Assembly (NCBI RefSeq): GCF_029892965.1
Contig: NZ_JARXWN010000008.1
Coordinates: forward strand, 124,001-188,000
DNA: 64,000 bases
DNA from: Dysgonomonas sp. PF1-14
Lineage (GTDB): Bacteria > Bacteroidota > Bacteroidia > Bacteroidales > Dysgonomonadaceae
Reading direction: 5' to 3'
Of this stretch, positions 17,588-27,415 are shown piece by piece (position 1 is the first letter of the stretch; each line of letters begins with the position of its first letter). Position numbers and translations under genes: made by a program. The notes beneath the pieces were generated by a model. It was not told where the DNA came from. It did not search any database and saw only the letters and a program-made list of their open reading frames with translations.

Positions 17588-18001
17588 TTATCGTTTGAGA
17601 GCATATCCATCATTCCAAATAGGAGTTTTTATTGCTCTCTGCTCAAACCCAGTCGATGTAAAGCTTATATCTCCTTGATCTGTAATTATTATATAATTCC
17701 ATATAGTGCTTTTTTTATTCGGAGATAAAGTTGGATTTTTTCTTTCAATTTCAGATATGTAGATACTCGTATTATTTTCAAAATCCATATTAATCCTTAA
17801 ATTCAAAACATCTTTAAAAACAAGAGAACATGGACAGATGTAAAATTTAGAAAGTAAAGGATCTTCCATTAATTTCCATTCCATAATGTAATCTATATCA
17901 AATTTAAGCGATAAATCATCAAAAGGAAATGATATTGAATAAAGTGCACTATCATGCCATCCCATTTGTTCAAAATCTTTATCACACCATTTAAGTTTCA
18001 T
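17588..18001 (-). CDS. probable immunity protein of the displaced Rhs toxin cassette
   Basis: A 137-residue soluble protein. The pattern MGWHDSALYSISFPFDD, LKFDIDYIMEW and CSLVFKDVLNLRINM is that of a group of small cytosolic immunity-like proteins found directly behind polymorphic toxins. It starts 10 bp after the end of the orphan Rhs tip at 18012, which carries a toxin domain, so position supports immunity to that toxin. No signal peptide is present, consistent with a toxin acting in the cytoplasm. The specific Imm family cannot be named with certainty. Confidence 0.65.
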   Translation of the reverse strand: MKLKWCDKDFEQMGWHDSALYSISFPFDDLSLKFDIDYIMEWKLMEDPLLSKFYICPCSLVFKDVLNLRINMDFENNTSIYISEIERKNPTLSPNKKSTIWNYIIITDQGDISFTSTGFEQRAIKTPIWNDGYALKR

Positions 18002-18011
18002 ATTTTATATT

Positions 18012-19379
18012 TTAAAATCCATTGTATTTTCTTAACATTCTAATGTCTTGTTGTGTCATAGATCGTACCCATTTTGAGTCTTTATTCCAATGAAGGACGC
18101 CATTTGAGTCTACATTGGGAAGGGACCTTTGAACATGTGGAGTTGGCACACCTTTGTGAGCAGGTCCTCTAAGGTCATAATGATAAATAACATTCGAAGT
18201 CTTCATTTTTACTGAATTTTTTCTTATTCTATGGCTTAGATCTGTAGCTTGCTGAATAAGACTTTTGAATGCTCGTGCTGTCGCCTTACCGCCACCTCCT
18301 TTTTTCGCAAGTGATACATTATCTATACCAACAAGTCGTCCCGAAATATTCACATTCCAATTATTAACACCGTCATAATAACGATTTGGATCAAAAGGAG
18401 CCATAAATTCAATTGCAAATGCAGAAATTTCGCCAAATTGAGAAGCATTATAACCTTTGTTGTATAATCCCCCTTTTCCTGAACTATAACTATACACAAA
18501 CGCCCCCGGATAACCTAAACCACTTAACCCAATAGCCGGTTTTATATTGGCATCGAAAATACTTCCTGCTGTCATAGTCACTACTCCATTGACTATCTCT
18601 ACGCTGGTCATGTAAAATTGTCCACTTTCATCATCGTAAGTCAGCCGCGATAAGAATTCATTATCGGTCATATGCTCCCAACCGGAAAAATCAAATAACT
18701 CTTGTCCACTACCTACAGCATTCAGAAAAGCCGTTATTAAATCCTTATTATTCGTACTCCAATAATCCATGCCGAAAGGATCGATATTTACAATTGGATT
18801 ATTCCCTCCATAATGATACGGACTCCAACTATAATACTTCTCCGCCAACGGATCAACCATAATAAACCGATTACCCAGTTCAGGCATAGTATAACGGGCA
18901 AAGTAATCATACATGTTCAGCCCATGCATCTGGTCGAGTTCCTTTGCATTGTACTTATACGGCTGTATTCCCTGTTCCGCTTTCGGTGTTTCGGCAAAGG
19001 CCATTCCAAACGGATAATAATGGTTCGTCTGTATTATCGTACCGTCTTTTTTAACTACAGCACGATTATTACCTAAATGATCTCCCAGATAGAAATAATA
19101 TTCTCCATCCTCTATATAGCCTCCGTCTACAAATATCCTTGTTTTATTGGTTACATTCAGGCCGCTTTTTATTTTTTCGTAAACAATGTTACCGACATAG
19201 TCGGTGGTCTTGTAATCACTTAACCCATCGTTAGAGGGTGTTGTTTCTGTAATGGGAGCGGTCAGCATAGTCGGGTCGTAGCGTTGCTCGGTTCTCAGCT
19301 TCACGCCTGAAGCCGAGTAGGTATAGTAATTTTTAGCCTTTACGGCCGGGCTGTTGATTACCAGTACCTGTGGTAAAAA
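18012..19379 (-). pseudogene. displaced Rhs C-terminal cassette with alternative toxin tip
   Basis: An open frame without a gene start. It begins (19379) at LPQVLVINS and runs through the Rhs core end (YFYLGDHLGNNR, NHYYPFGMAFAET, YKYNAKELDQMHGLNMYDYFARY, VDPLAEKYYSWSPYHYGGNNP), parallel to residues of the full Rhs protein at 19985-23980. It then switches to a different tip ending YHYDLRGPAHKGVPTPHVQ and SMTQQDIRMLRKYN. That tip resembles the polymorphic toxin type 24 group (moderate confidence). It has lost the N-terminal Rhs shell and signal peptide. Homology upstream of the switch point would let it recombine into the intact gene and replace the present tip. Its immunity gene follows. Confidence 0.8.
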
Positions 19380-19389
19380 TCAAAAAGAA

Positions 19390-19977
19390 TTAACTCGATC
19401 TACACTCATCAGGCATACCAATATTTTTATAAGATTCTATAAAATATGTTTTATTATTCTTAATGGCTAAGATAAGTTTTATACTTTTTGATGTTGTAAA
19501 TCCCGATTCATCTTTTTCTTGCAATTTTTCAATATTTCCTTTTCTTGAATAATCAATTAAACATTTAAAACTGGAAGGAATATTAACTTCATAAAGATTA
19601 TTGATAATTAAAGGCTTATCTAAAAAAGATTTGTCTCTATTACTTATACGGTCATTCTTATCAAAATTACCGCTACCATTCTCAAAACAATAATATTTCT
19701 TGCTTTGAGAATTATATACACTACAATCAAAGCCTAACGATTCTGAAATAAAAACTCTTTCATAAAAAATTAATGTATCAGCATTAAAATCTAATAAATC
19801 CAGATTCTCAAGAAGCAATAATCTACAACGAATTACAAAATCATTATTTGGTTCTTCATTTGTAAAATAGGTTTTAATCTGTAATTTTCTTTTTAAATTA
19901 TTGTCATTAATAATTTTCTGTTGATCAGAGCAACTGATTAACAGAATACAGGTAAAGAAAAATATGATATATTTCAT
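19390..19977 (-). CDS. lipoprotein, probable immunity protein to the M91-type Rhs toxin
   Basis: A 195-residue protein with a lipoprotein signal peptide (MKYIIFFFTCILLISC, lipobox LISC, Cys16). The mature part is mixed alpha/beta and not of a family I know. It lies 7 bp downstream of the full-length Rhs protein, whose tip carries a metallopeptidase motif, and before the displaced cassette. This is the position of a cognate immunity gene. Periplasmic or membrane anchoring would suit a toxin met outside the cytoplasm, though M91 toxins usually act in the cytosol, so immunity is inferred from position only. Confidence 0.6.
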   Translation of the reverse strand: MKYIIFFFTCILLISCSDQQKIINDNNLKRKLQIKTYFTNEEPNNDFVIRCRLLLLENLDLLDFNADTLIFYERVFISESLGFDCSVYNSQSKKYYCFENGSGNFDKNDRISNRDKSFLDKPLIINNLYEVNIPSSFKCLIDYSRKGNIEKLQEKDESGFTTSKSIKLILAIKNNKTYFIESYKNIGMPDECRSS

Positions 19978-19984
19978 AAAATAT

Positions 19985-22900
19985 CTATTTTAGTTTTATT
20001 GGTGAAACTCGAGGTTTTATATACTCTGGTATTGTAATATTTAATTTTTGCCGATATTGCACCCCAGAATAACGCCCTTTGCCAGAGGAGTCGAGAATCC
20101 AAGACGGAGCATATGGTACAATAATATAGCCACCTCCAATTTTAGTCTTATCATAGTGAGTTCTAAGTGGCAAATTTGCTTCTGCTCGAATAAAATTCTC
20201 ATAATGAGTGGATATGGTTTCTGTATTAGGTATTTGTCGGCCATCATCCCCTATCATTTTCCAAGGTTCCATAGCCTTAGAAAGCCCTCTTATTGATAAG
20301 TCTACGCCATGCCCTAACTCGTGACCAATATCTAACCAAAAAGGGCTCATTTGAATACCATTTTCTGTAGGGATCTCACTTCCTGATAAATCATCCTTTA
20401 AATAAATAATATTATTTGTCATATCAATCTGATTTTTATAATCCAATTTCATATTTTGGGCTTCTATACGTGATAAACTCTTAATAGAAATATCTCTTTT
20501 ATCATTAGAAAAGTAATTAACTAACCATGCTCCTGTTCTTGAATTGGAAAATAAATCATTCAAACCATTTAATATCCCTTCTAAGACACTGCCAGGTAAT
20601 ACTGTATATTCATTATATTTGCCTTTTTCATATTGATATAATTGACCATCTTCATATTTATAGGACTGTCCACCATGATAAACATATATCCACATCCCTG
20701 TCGGATCAATAAATTTCAACGGATTATTAGCCACATAAGCATAAGGAGATATTGAATAATACTTCTCCGCCAGCGGATCGACAGTGGTAAACCTGCCCGT
20801 AGCAGGCTCCATATACCTTGCCGAATAATCGATAAGGTTCAGTTCATGCATCTGGTCGAGTTCTTTTCCATTGTATTTATACGGCTGTAAACCTTGCTCT
20901 GCTTTCAGTGTTTCGGCAAAAGCCATCCCGAATGGATAATAATGGTTTTTCTGTATTACTGTACCATTCTTGTCTACTACCACACGGTTATTACCTAAGT
21001 GATCGGTCAGATAGAAATAATATTGCCCGTCTTGTATATAACCTCCGTCTATCACAATCATTTTCAAAGAGCCATTTTCATATATCTTATTGCCGATATA
21101 GTCGGTTTCTTTCAGCAGGTCAAGGCTGGCATCCTGCGCTGTTGTGCCATGCATAGGAGTATAAGCCGGATTGCTTGCAGCCAGATGCTTTGTCCTTAGC
21201 TTTATTCCTCCTGCCGAGTAGGTATAGTAAACTTTACCGCTTGTCCTGCCGGTTTTTACGGTTAGTTCCTGTGGTAAATTTAATGAATTATATGAGATTC
21301 CCAATATTCCTTTGTGAGTATCTTTGTCCATTGCCCCGTTTTTGTTATAGGTATACAAACCGTTTACTCCGGCATGATTTTTAAAGTCGGCCGATGAGGT
21401 AAGATTTACATTTACTCCCGTATCGGTTACTTTCGTCAGTTGGTTTCCTGTATAATTCATTTTAAGATTATCTACAAGCCCATAGGAGGAATCCGTTTTC
21501 CCGCTACGTTTTAGTGTCATAATATTACCATGCTTATCGTACGTATATTGAGTACCATACTGTTCGTTGCCTATACCTGTATAGTTTGCTTTTTTCAGGC
21601 GCGACAGGCGGTCGTACTCAAAATCGTAGCTGCGGTTTTGCCCATCGGTAGTCCAATCCATACGGGTAATGTTTCCTCCGGGACTGTGTTGCAGGTTTTG
21701 TGAGAAGTATTCTCCTGTGATAGCAGTAGTCCACGAGCGAACGTTATAGGCATAGTTGGTGGGAATATTGGTCGCGGTTTCTGTAGGTACTTCAGGCCCT
21801 TCTATTGCTGTACCGTCGTCATCTACCCCTATGTCACCATCATCTCCTCCTGTTATTAAGCCAGATCCACCCCTGTTGATACCGCTTAGTTGTCCCAGTT
21901 CGTTATAGCTGTTTCTTGCCAGTATTACCGGGGTATTGTTGTTCAGGCTGTGCTGTGTCGACAGCAGCCTGCCCGCATGGTCGTAGTTATATTCATACGT
22001 TTCCGTCTGGTCGGGCTTGCCCTGTGCTTTATGTACGTTCATTCGTTTGAGTGGTTGATTCGTGAAATTATAGGCGACATACTCCCAATCAGTCCCGTTC
22101 AGGTGATTGTTTGCTTTGGCCTGTACCATACGTCCCCGGCTATCATAATACATTACCGTATAGAGTAGCGGACTATTTGCCTGCCCGCCCAATTGGGCGG
22201 TTAATGTACCTGTGAGCAATCCTTTATTACTGCCGGTATAGCGGTCACCATATCCGTCCTGCCCTGTGAATCGGCTATCGTTATTGTCAGGTATGGAATT
22301 TTTACCCAGAAATTCGTAATTATCATAATAATTCACAGTCAATACCTGCGGATTGGTAAGGCTTATACCCGTGATGTTATATCCTTTGTATGTATTTGTG
22401 GCATTTGCCCACAACGCTCTCACAATCGCATTGTCTAATGGATTAACGGCATAGTTAATCGTATTTTTACAGATACCCGTCAATGCGATCCGTCCATGTG
22501 CATCGGGTATGGCAAACGACCATTCGTTTTTGCCGTCTTTGCGCTGTTCGCCGTCCTGTGTGAATATAAGGTTATCGGCCCTGTCGTATACATAATATAT
22601 CCATTCGCTGCCGGGAATCCGTTTGGCTATGCAACGGTGCAGATTATCATATTTGTAGAGGTAGGCATATCTCAATAAGGCATCTGAATTGTCGCCCGTC
22701 TGGGCTGTGCCGGCTGCCAGCGGAGGTAATACATAACACAGGTTCCCGGCTTTGTCGTATACATAATAGGTATCCAGATAGCCTTCTTCTGCTACAGTGC
22801 GGGTAAGCAGTACTTGCCCCAGTTTGTCTTTAAATTCGTATGCAAGATGTCCTTCTTCGTCTGTTACCCTTGTTACCAGTAGAGTTGAATTTGCGTAATA

Positions 22901-23980
22901 CCCTGCATTTACCAGCGAAGTGACTGTTCCTGTACCGTTTACTTTATATAGGATGCATTTCAGGCTGTCTTTTGTGTTGTCGTTGGTCAGGTATCCTGTC
23001 CTTACGGCATTTCCCGCATTGTGCCAGTCAGCCCCGGGACCGAACTGAGCAGTAACACGGTTCAGCGGCGAATTTTCGTATATAGATTTTGCATAAGGTT
23101 TCTGGTCGTTATTGAGCTGGATGGCTGCATTCTTCACTTCCGGTTCATCAACAAAAGCTCCGTTTTGTGCCGATAGTGCTGGCAGCCATGTATTCGATTG
23201 CCTGCCATAGGAATCGTATTCTTGCAAACTTATCAGGTCTCCTTTGTTAGGTGTAATACCTCTCTGCACGGTTTGCGAGAGGCGGCCAAGCCCATCGAAA
23301 TATTGTATCTGGTCGATAAAATCAATTCCTGTTTCATTGGTATATGTACGGGTATTGATATAATTCCGGCCACCGGAAAAATTGAATGTAACATTTTTTT
23401 GTGTCTGAATTCTGACAGTATACGGGCCTTTGCGTCCGAGATTGTCAGGCCCTACGTATTCTTCGTCATTAAATGTTGTTAGGGATAAAGGTGTTACTTC
23501 TTCTTCGATATCGATTCCTTTATATCCACAGGGAGTAGCAGGTCTTATTTGATATTTTCCCGCATCTAAAACTATATATTCAGTTTTTTCGGTCCCTTTT
23601 ATCAGTGAATAGTTCTTTATAACCGAACTGCCAATATCGCCTGTCATTTTAGATAATGTTAATAAACAGTCATATTCCGACTGGTTGGTAAAAGTAAAAT
23701 TCAGTTCGATAACACCGTCTACTTCAAAATCTATTGCATCTTCGAAAGAAGTATAATCATTATATATGAACATACATTCTGTATATAAACTCTGTTGAAA
23801 TGCAGAATAGGCGGTAAGCAAACCCCAATTATGAGTTATCATATTCGGCTCGGATGGTTCGGGCCCTACCGGCCCTCCGGGTCCTCCAGGCACCGGCTCT
23901 TCGGGCTCGGACACTTCCTGCGACAAAACGATGCCGCAATTGCATATTATTAGTAGAATAAATAATATATATTTTTTCAT
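19985..23980 (-). CDS. secreted Rhs/YD-repeat protein (DUF6443-like) with M91-type metallopeptidase tip
   Basis: A 1331-residue protein with a Sec signal peptide (ILFILLIICNCGIVLS). It has a Pro/Gly/Glu-rich linker and a DUF6443-like start (YINTRTYTNETGIDFIDQIQYFDGLGRLSQTVQRG). Many YD repeats follow, then the Rhs core end (DHLGNNRVVV, NHYYPFGMAF, YKYNGKELDQ, DPLAEKYYSISPYAYVANNP). The C-terminal 230 residues differ from the core and contain IGHELGHGVDL (HExxH zinc motif) and ETISTHYENFIRAEANLPLRTHY. This arrangement matches the NleD-like peptidase M91 toxins. The protein is encoded after another Rhs-type protein and a T9SS protein, suggesting export across both membranes. The Rhs shell would encase the toxin tip. 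Confidence 0.85.
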   Translation of the reverse strand: MKKYILFILLIICNCGIVLSQEVSEPEEPVPGGPGGPVGPEPSEPNMITHNWGLLTAYSAFQQSLYTECMFIYNDYTSFEDAIDFEVDGVIELNFTFTNQSEYDCLLTLSKMTGDIGSSVIKNYSLIKGTEKTEYIVLDAGKYQIRPATPCGYKGIDIEEEVTPLSLTTFNDEEYVGPDNLGRKGPYTVRIQTQKNVTFNFSGGRNYINTRTYTNETGIDFIDQIQYFDGLGRLSQTVQRGITPNKGDLISLQEYDSYGRQSNTWLPALSAQNGAFVDEPEVKNAAIQLNNDQKPYAKSIYENSPLNRVTAQFGPGADWHNAGNAVRTGYLTNDNTKDSLKCILYKVNGTGTVTSLVNAGYYANSTLLVTRVTDEEGHLAYEFKDKLGQVLLTRTVAEEGYLDTYYVYDKAGNLCYVLPPLAAGTAQTGDNSDALLRYAYLYKYDNLHRCIAKRIPGSEWIYYVYDRADNLIFTQDGEQRKDGKNEWSFAIPDAHGRIALTGICKNTINYAVNPLDNAIVRALWANATNTYKGYNITGISLTNPQVLTVNYYDNYEFLGKNSIPDNNDSRFTGQDGYGDRYTGSNKGLLTGTLTAQLGGQANSPLLYTVMYYDSRGRMVQAKANNHLNGTDWEYVAYNFTNQPLKRMNVHKAQGKPDQTETYEYNYDHAGRLLSTQHSLNNNTPVILARNSYNELGQLSGINRGGSGLITGGDDGDIGVDDDGTAIEGPEVPTETATNIPTNYAYNVRSWTTAITGEYFSQNLQHSPGGNITRMDWTTDGQNRSYDFEYDRLSRLKKANYTGIGNEQYGTQYTYDKHGNIMTLKRSGKTDSSYGLVDNLKMNYTGNQLTKVTDTGVNVNLTSSADFKNHAGVNGLYTYNKNGAMDKDTHKGILGISYNSLNLPQELTVKTGRTSGKVYYTYSAGGIKLRTKHLAASNPAYTPMHGTTAQDASLDLLKETDYIGNKIYENGSLKMIVIDGGYIQDGQYYFYLTDHLGNNRVVVDKNGTVIQKNHYYPFGMAFAETLKAEQGLQPYKYNGKELDQMHELNLIDYSARYMEPATGRFTTVDPLAEKYYSISPYAYVANNPLKFIDPTGMWIYVYHGGQSYKYEDGQLYQYEKGKYNEYTVLPGSVLEGILNGLNDLFSNSRTGAWLVNYFSNDKRDISIKSLSRIEAQNMKLDYKNQIDMTNNIIYLKDDLSGSEIPTENGIQMSPFWLDIGHELGHGVDLSIRGLSKAMEPWKMIGDDGRQIPNTETISTHYENFIRAEANLPLRTHYDKTKIGGGYIIVPYAPSWILDSSGKGRYSGVQYRQKLNITIPEYIKPRVSPIKLK

Positions 23981-23992
23981 AGCTATTCTTTT

Positions 23993-26900
23993 TTAGTGAT
24001 TCTGATAATGATATTCATAAGACTGAACAGATTTTTTTTTACCGTCTTCCATAATGTAAGTTTCTTTGAGACGACCTAATCCGTCATAATCGTAGTAGGT
24101 GGTTATTCCACGTGGGTCTGTCATTGTTTTCACCCCTACTAAAGGTTCGTAAGTATAAGTGCTTATCAGTGCATCTTTAAGCCTCGCATCGGTTCTCAAT
24201 TCCATAATACTATATGGATACCACATATAAGGATCATCTTCTCCTGCAATGGAATTGATGAGAGATTCACCGATGACCGATTTCAATTGCTCATAGCTTA
24301 TGTTCTTTATTTCAGCTATAGGGTATTGCCCCTTATATCCCCAAAGAATACAGGTTGAGTTATTGTCTTTCCCTATAATATTTACCGGATTGCCAAATGT
24401 GTCATATTTAGTAATGGTTGATTCGGTATATTCGTCAGTTCCTGCATACTTAACTTTTTTCTGATGAGGAAATGGTGCTATCATGCCGTCTATCAATAAA
24501 TTTTCAGAAAAACTGTAATTTACTTTAGATATAAATTCATTTGATCTGAAATAATTCTGTTCAACAGGATAATTAATCATATTGTTAATTTTCATTATTT
24601 CATATGCGCCATTAGAACTTGACAAATCATGTGGATAGGAAACGGTCGATTTAATACTGTTATTTTCACTATCGGTTGAAGTTACAGACCGGATCAGCCG
24701 ATAGTCTTCATCATAAGTAAAATCCTGTGTTTTCTCTACTGTTTTATCTAAATAAAGAGTTTCTTTTTTTTTCTTGAGATAAGGAAAATATGTATAATGC
24801 AATCCTGCAACTATGCGGTATGATCTTAAACTTTCTGCCAGATCGATATTATTACGGCTAAGCTTCATGTAACGCACATTCTGTTCAAACCTATTGGGAT
24901 CATCATTATAAAAATATTCAGTTTTACTTTTCGGATTTTTATTTGAATCAAATATTTCTTCCGATAAGGGTTGCCCCCTTTCCAGTTTCATACTTATTCC
25001 TTCATCATCTTCCCAAAGTTTTATTAGTGGAGTATCCCTGATTTCTAATTGTCTTAAATCTCTGGATACAGCATGAATGAGATCATTATCGTGATAACCG
25101 TTATCGTAATTTTTATATTTATATACTTTAAAGCCATTGCCGGGTTCTTCAACTGTCACTTCGCTATAGGTTACATGATTCCCTCTAGTAGACATAAGCG
25201 GATATATAGGATTGGAAGTGCATCGTAAAAAATAATGTACAAATGCACTATCTGAAACTAATTCCCTGCCGGAACTCAAATATCTTTTTATAATAGCCAC
25301 GTCCTCATATTTTTCATGATATTTAGGTGTATAGGCCAAGATACCACTTGAGGCAGTTCCTCCGTTTAAATAGTTTTTTTTGTAATGATATATTTTTTCT
25401 GTCAGTTTAGTTCCATTAAAATCATAATTTGATAATTTCTTTATGCGAGGTCCTCCGGTATTTATGTTCCCATTCGGATTATTTTCTACTCTAAATGGCC
25501 ATGTCTTGTATTCCGCTCCATAATCATGAGGCTCATATTCAAGTTGAGTATATCCTTTTGTGGGATATATCACTTTTACCAGCATATCATTCATGTAATG
25601 TGCCGTACTTGGCTTTTTCATCTGATAAAAGAGAGTGCAATCATTCTGAATTTCTTGATAAAAAACACCACTAGGATTATCATCTGGTAAATAAAAAGAA
25701 CCATTGTTTTGAAAACCATAATAATCTGTGGATTGACTTAAATAAAAATCTGTATATAAGGGATTGTATTGGAACGAATAGGTTTGTAATCCACTATAAG
25801 CTTTTCCCCGTATTTTAATATCAGTCAGTTTCATTCTTTGTAAACGATTGGTAGTATAAGAAAAATCAACTTTTTTTATCCATTCGCCACTATTATTGTT
25901 GTATACCTCAAAAGCATCCACCTTATGCGGAAGAAATCTGTTTCTTGCAGTTTCCCAGTTAGTATCTGTTGTACCGTTAAGCAGTTTTTTTGTATTTGCA
26001 AATTTCACATCAGGATAATTGTAAAAACTATTATAATGATTATTCATTGATTGAAAATATTTAGAATCTATGTAAGCTCTGGATCCCTGAGTTGGACTCA
26101 TAGGATGGAATGGAGAATAATCTTCGTAGATAAGTTGTTCGGATGCAATAGAATTTTTAAATTTTACTTTGCCTGACGGAAAAGTTACTTCTTTCAGATA
26201 GCAACCATTGATTAGGGTAGCCTTTGTTCCATCAACTGTATTTACGCTAAGGCTGGGACTTCTATCCTTCGATGCTCCCACTGCTCCTGTTTGTACGTTA
26301 TAGATAGTATAGCGACTAATGACATAATCGGTAAAACGGACTTGCGTGATATATGTTTCCTGTTCATAAGAAAATTCGATTTTATATCCATTCGGAGACT
26401 CAATAGAAACTAAATACCACGATGTAGGTTGTATATATTTGATCATATTACCGTCATCAATATCCTGAAATTCCCTGAGTCCGTTTCTTGAAAATTCAAT
26501 GGAGTTAAAAGAACCTCCAAATTTATATTTTATTCCTTTTGTATCTGTTAGTTCAAACCCTGTTATCATTAAAGGGATATTTATGTTCGGATTATAAATT
26601 ATTTCAGAATCGGGATCATAATATGTTGTGTCTTGCACTACTATAGGGAAAGGAGGCCAACCTCCAACAAGAATAGTTTTATTTTCTATGCGCATTGCTC
26701 CTTTGACAGTCTGTGGCAATTCTTTAAATTTTCCACTAAAACCACTAGGCTTACTAATCTGGGTAATACGAAATGTTTCTCCTTTATCTGACTGAACTCG
26801 GAATGCGCCGGTATGGTCAACATAAAATCGCCCTACATGTCCGTTAAAGTTGAAATAAAATTCATCAGGGTCGCTTGTGCCCTCCAATAAATAATCATGA

Positions 26901-27403
26901 TAATAAACATATTCTTTCAGTGTTCTGTCACTGCTCCAGTCATCATTTATTCTTGGATCGGGCATTTGGGCTAGGTGTTCCCCGTTGGTTTCATCCTCTG
27001 GCCCTGCCCCGTAGTCGGGAGAACCTTTTATTACTCTTGTTATAACTCCTCCACATTGTAAAGACCAGCCTAAACCGACAGGTCCGGGGAATAAATCAGG
27101 TTTAACCCCGGAGGCATGATAACTAACAGATATTGGTACTGATAAATCCTTATGTTTTATTTCGTATAATGGTATACTTATTTCTGCTGTTCCGGTATAG
27201 TTACCCACTGGTATTTGCCCGAATATTCCTAAGCTGGCAGCCCGTGGGGATACTGGCATAAAGTCTTTTGTCGATCCGTATTGCATATCCGGAAGGGGAT
27301 CCCATAGTGTGCTGTTTCTAATGTCGCCACTAAAGTCTTGTGCTTTTAAGAGTGATAAGACATGAAACAATAAGATGATTGTTAAGTATATAATTTTTCT
27401 CAT
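23993..27403 (-). CDS. secreted SpvB/Rhs-type YD-repeat protein
   Basis: A 1136-residue protein with a Sec signal peptide (MRKIIYLTIILLFHVLSLLKAQ). The N-terminus has the SpvB/TcC-like opening (PRAASLGIFGQIPVGNYTGTAEISIPLYEIKHKDLSVPISVSYHASGVK, GPVGLGWSL). Beta-rich repeats lead to a C-terminal YD repeat (TYTYEPLVGVKTMTDPRGITTYYDYDGLGRLKETY). It lacks a toxin tip and ends soon after the last YD motif, so it is probably the shell or carrier partner of the next Rhs protein, 12 bp downstream. This pair architecture recurs in Bacteroidetes beside T9SS proteins. Confidence 0.85.
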   Translation of the reverse strand: MRKIIYLTIILLFHVLSLLKAQDFSGDIRNSTLWDPLPDMQYGSTKDFMPVSPRAASLGIFGQIPVGNYTGTAEISIPLYEIKHKDLSVPISVSYHASGVKPDLFPGPVGLGWSLQCGGVITRVIKGSPDYGAGPEDETNGEHLAQMPDPRINDDWSSDRTLKEYVYYHDYLLEGTSDPDEFYFNFNGHVGRFYVDHTGAFRVQSDKGETFRITQISKPSGFSGKFKELPQTVKGAMRIENKTILVGGWPPFPIVVQDTTYYDPDSEIIYNPNINIPLMITGFELTDTKGIKYKFGGSFNSIEFSRNGLREFQDIDDGNMIKYIQPTSWYLVSIESPNGYKIEFSYEQETYITQVRFTDYVISRYTIYNVQTGAVGASKDRSPSLSVNTVDGTKATLINGCYLKEVTFPSGKVKFKNSIASEQLIYEDYSPFHPMSPTQGSRAYIDSKYFQSMNNHYNSFYNYPDVKFANTKKLLNGTTDTNWETARNRFLPHKVDAFEVYNNNSGEWIKKVDFSYTTNRLQRMKLTDIKIRGKAYSGLQTYSFQYNPLYTDFYLSQSTDYYGFQNNGSFYLPDDNPSGVFYQEIQNDCTLFYQMKKPSTAHYMNDMLVKVIYPTKGYTQLEYEPHDYGAEYKTWPFRVENNPNGNINTGGPRIKKLSNYDFNGTKLTEKIYHYKKNYLNGGTASSGILAYTPKYHEKYEDVAIIKRYLSSGRELVSDSAFVHYFLRCTSNPIYPLMSTRGNHVTYSEVTVEEPGNGFKVYKYKNYDNGYHDNDLIHAVSRDLRQLEIRDTPLIKLWEDDEGISMKLERGQPLSEEIFDSNKNPKSKTEYFYNDDPNRFEQNVRYMKLSRNNIDLAESLRSYRIVAGLHYTYFPYLKKKKETLYLDKTVEKTQDFTYDEDYRLIRSVTSTDSENNSIKSTVSYPHDLSSSNGAYEIMKINNMINYPVEQNYFRSNEFISKVNYSFSENLLIDGMIAPFPHQKKVKYAGTDEYTESTITKYDTFGNPVNIIGKDNNSTCILWGYKGQYPIAEIKNISYEQLKSVIGESLINSIAGEDDPYMWYPYSIMELRTDARLKDALISTYTYEPLVGVKTMTDPRGITTYYDYDGLGRLKETYIMEDGKKKSVQSYEYHYQNH

Positions 27404-27415
27404 AATATATAGATT

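Noticed and set aside
18012-19304. An independent Rhs gene starting at GTG 19304
   Set aside because: The reading frame and homology to the Rhs core continue upstream to 19379, and no signal peptide or shell is present; it is a displaced tip cassette.
20041-23482. Several 60-94 codon frames on both strands within the Rhs genes
   Set aside because: YD-repeat genes create long chance frames on the opposite strand; none has a start context or domain.
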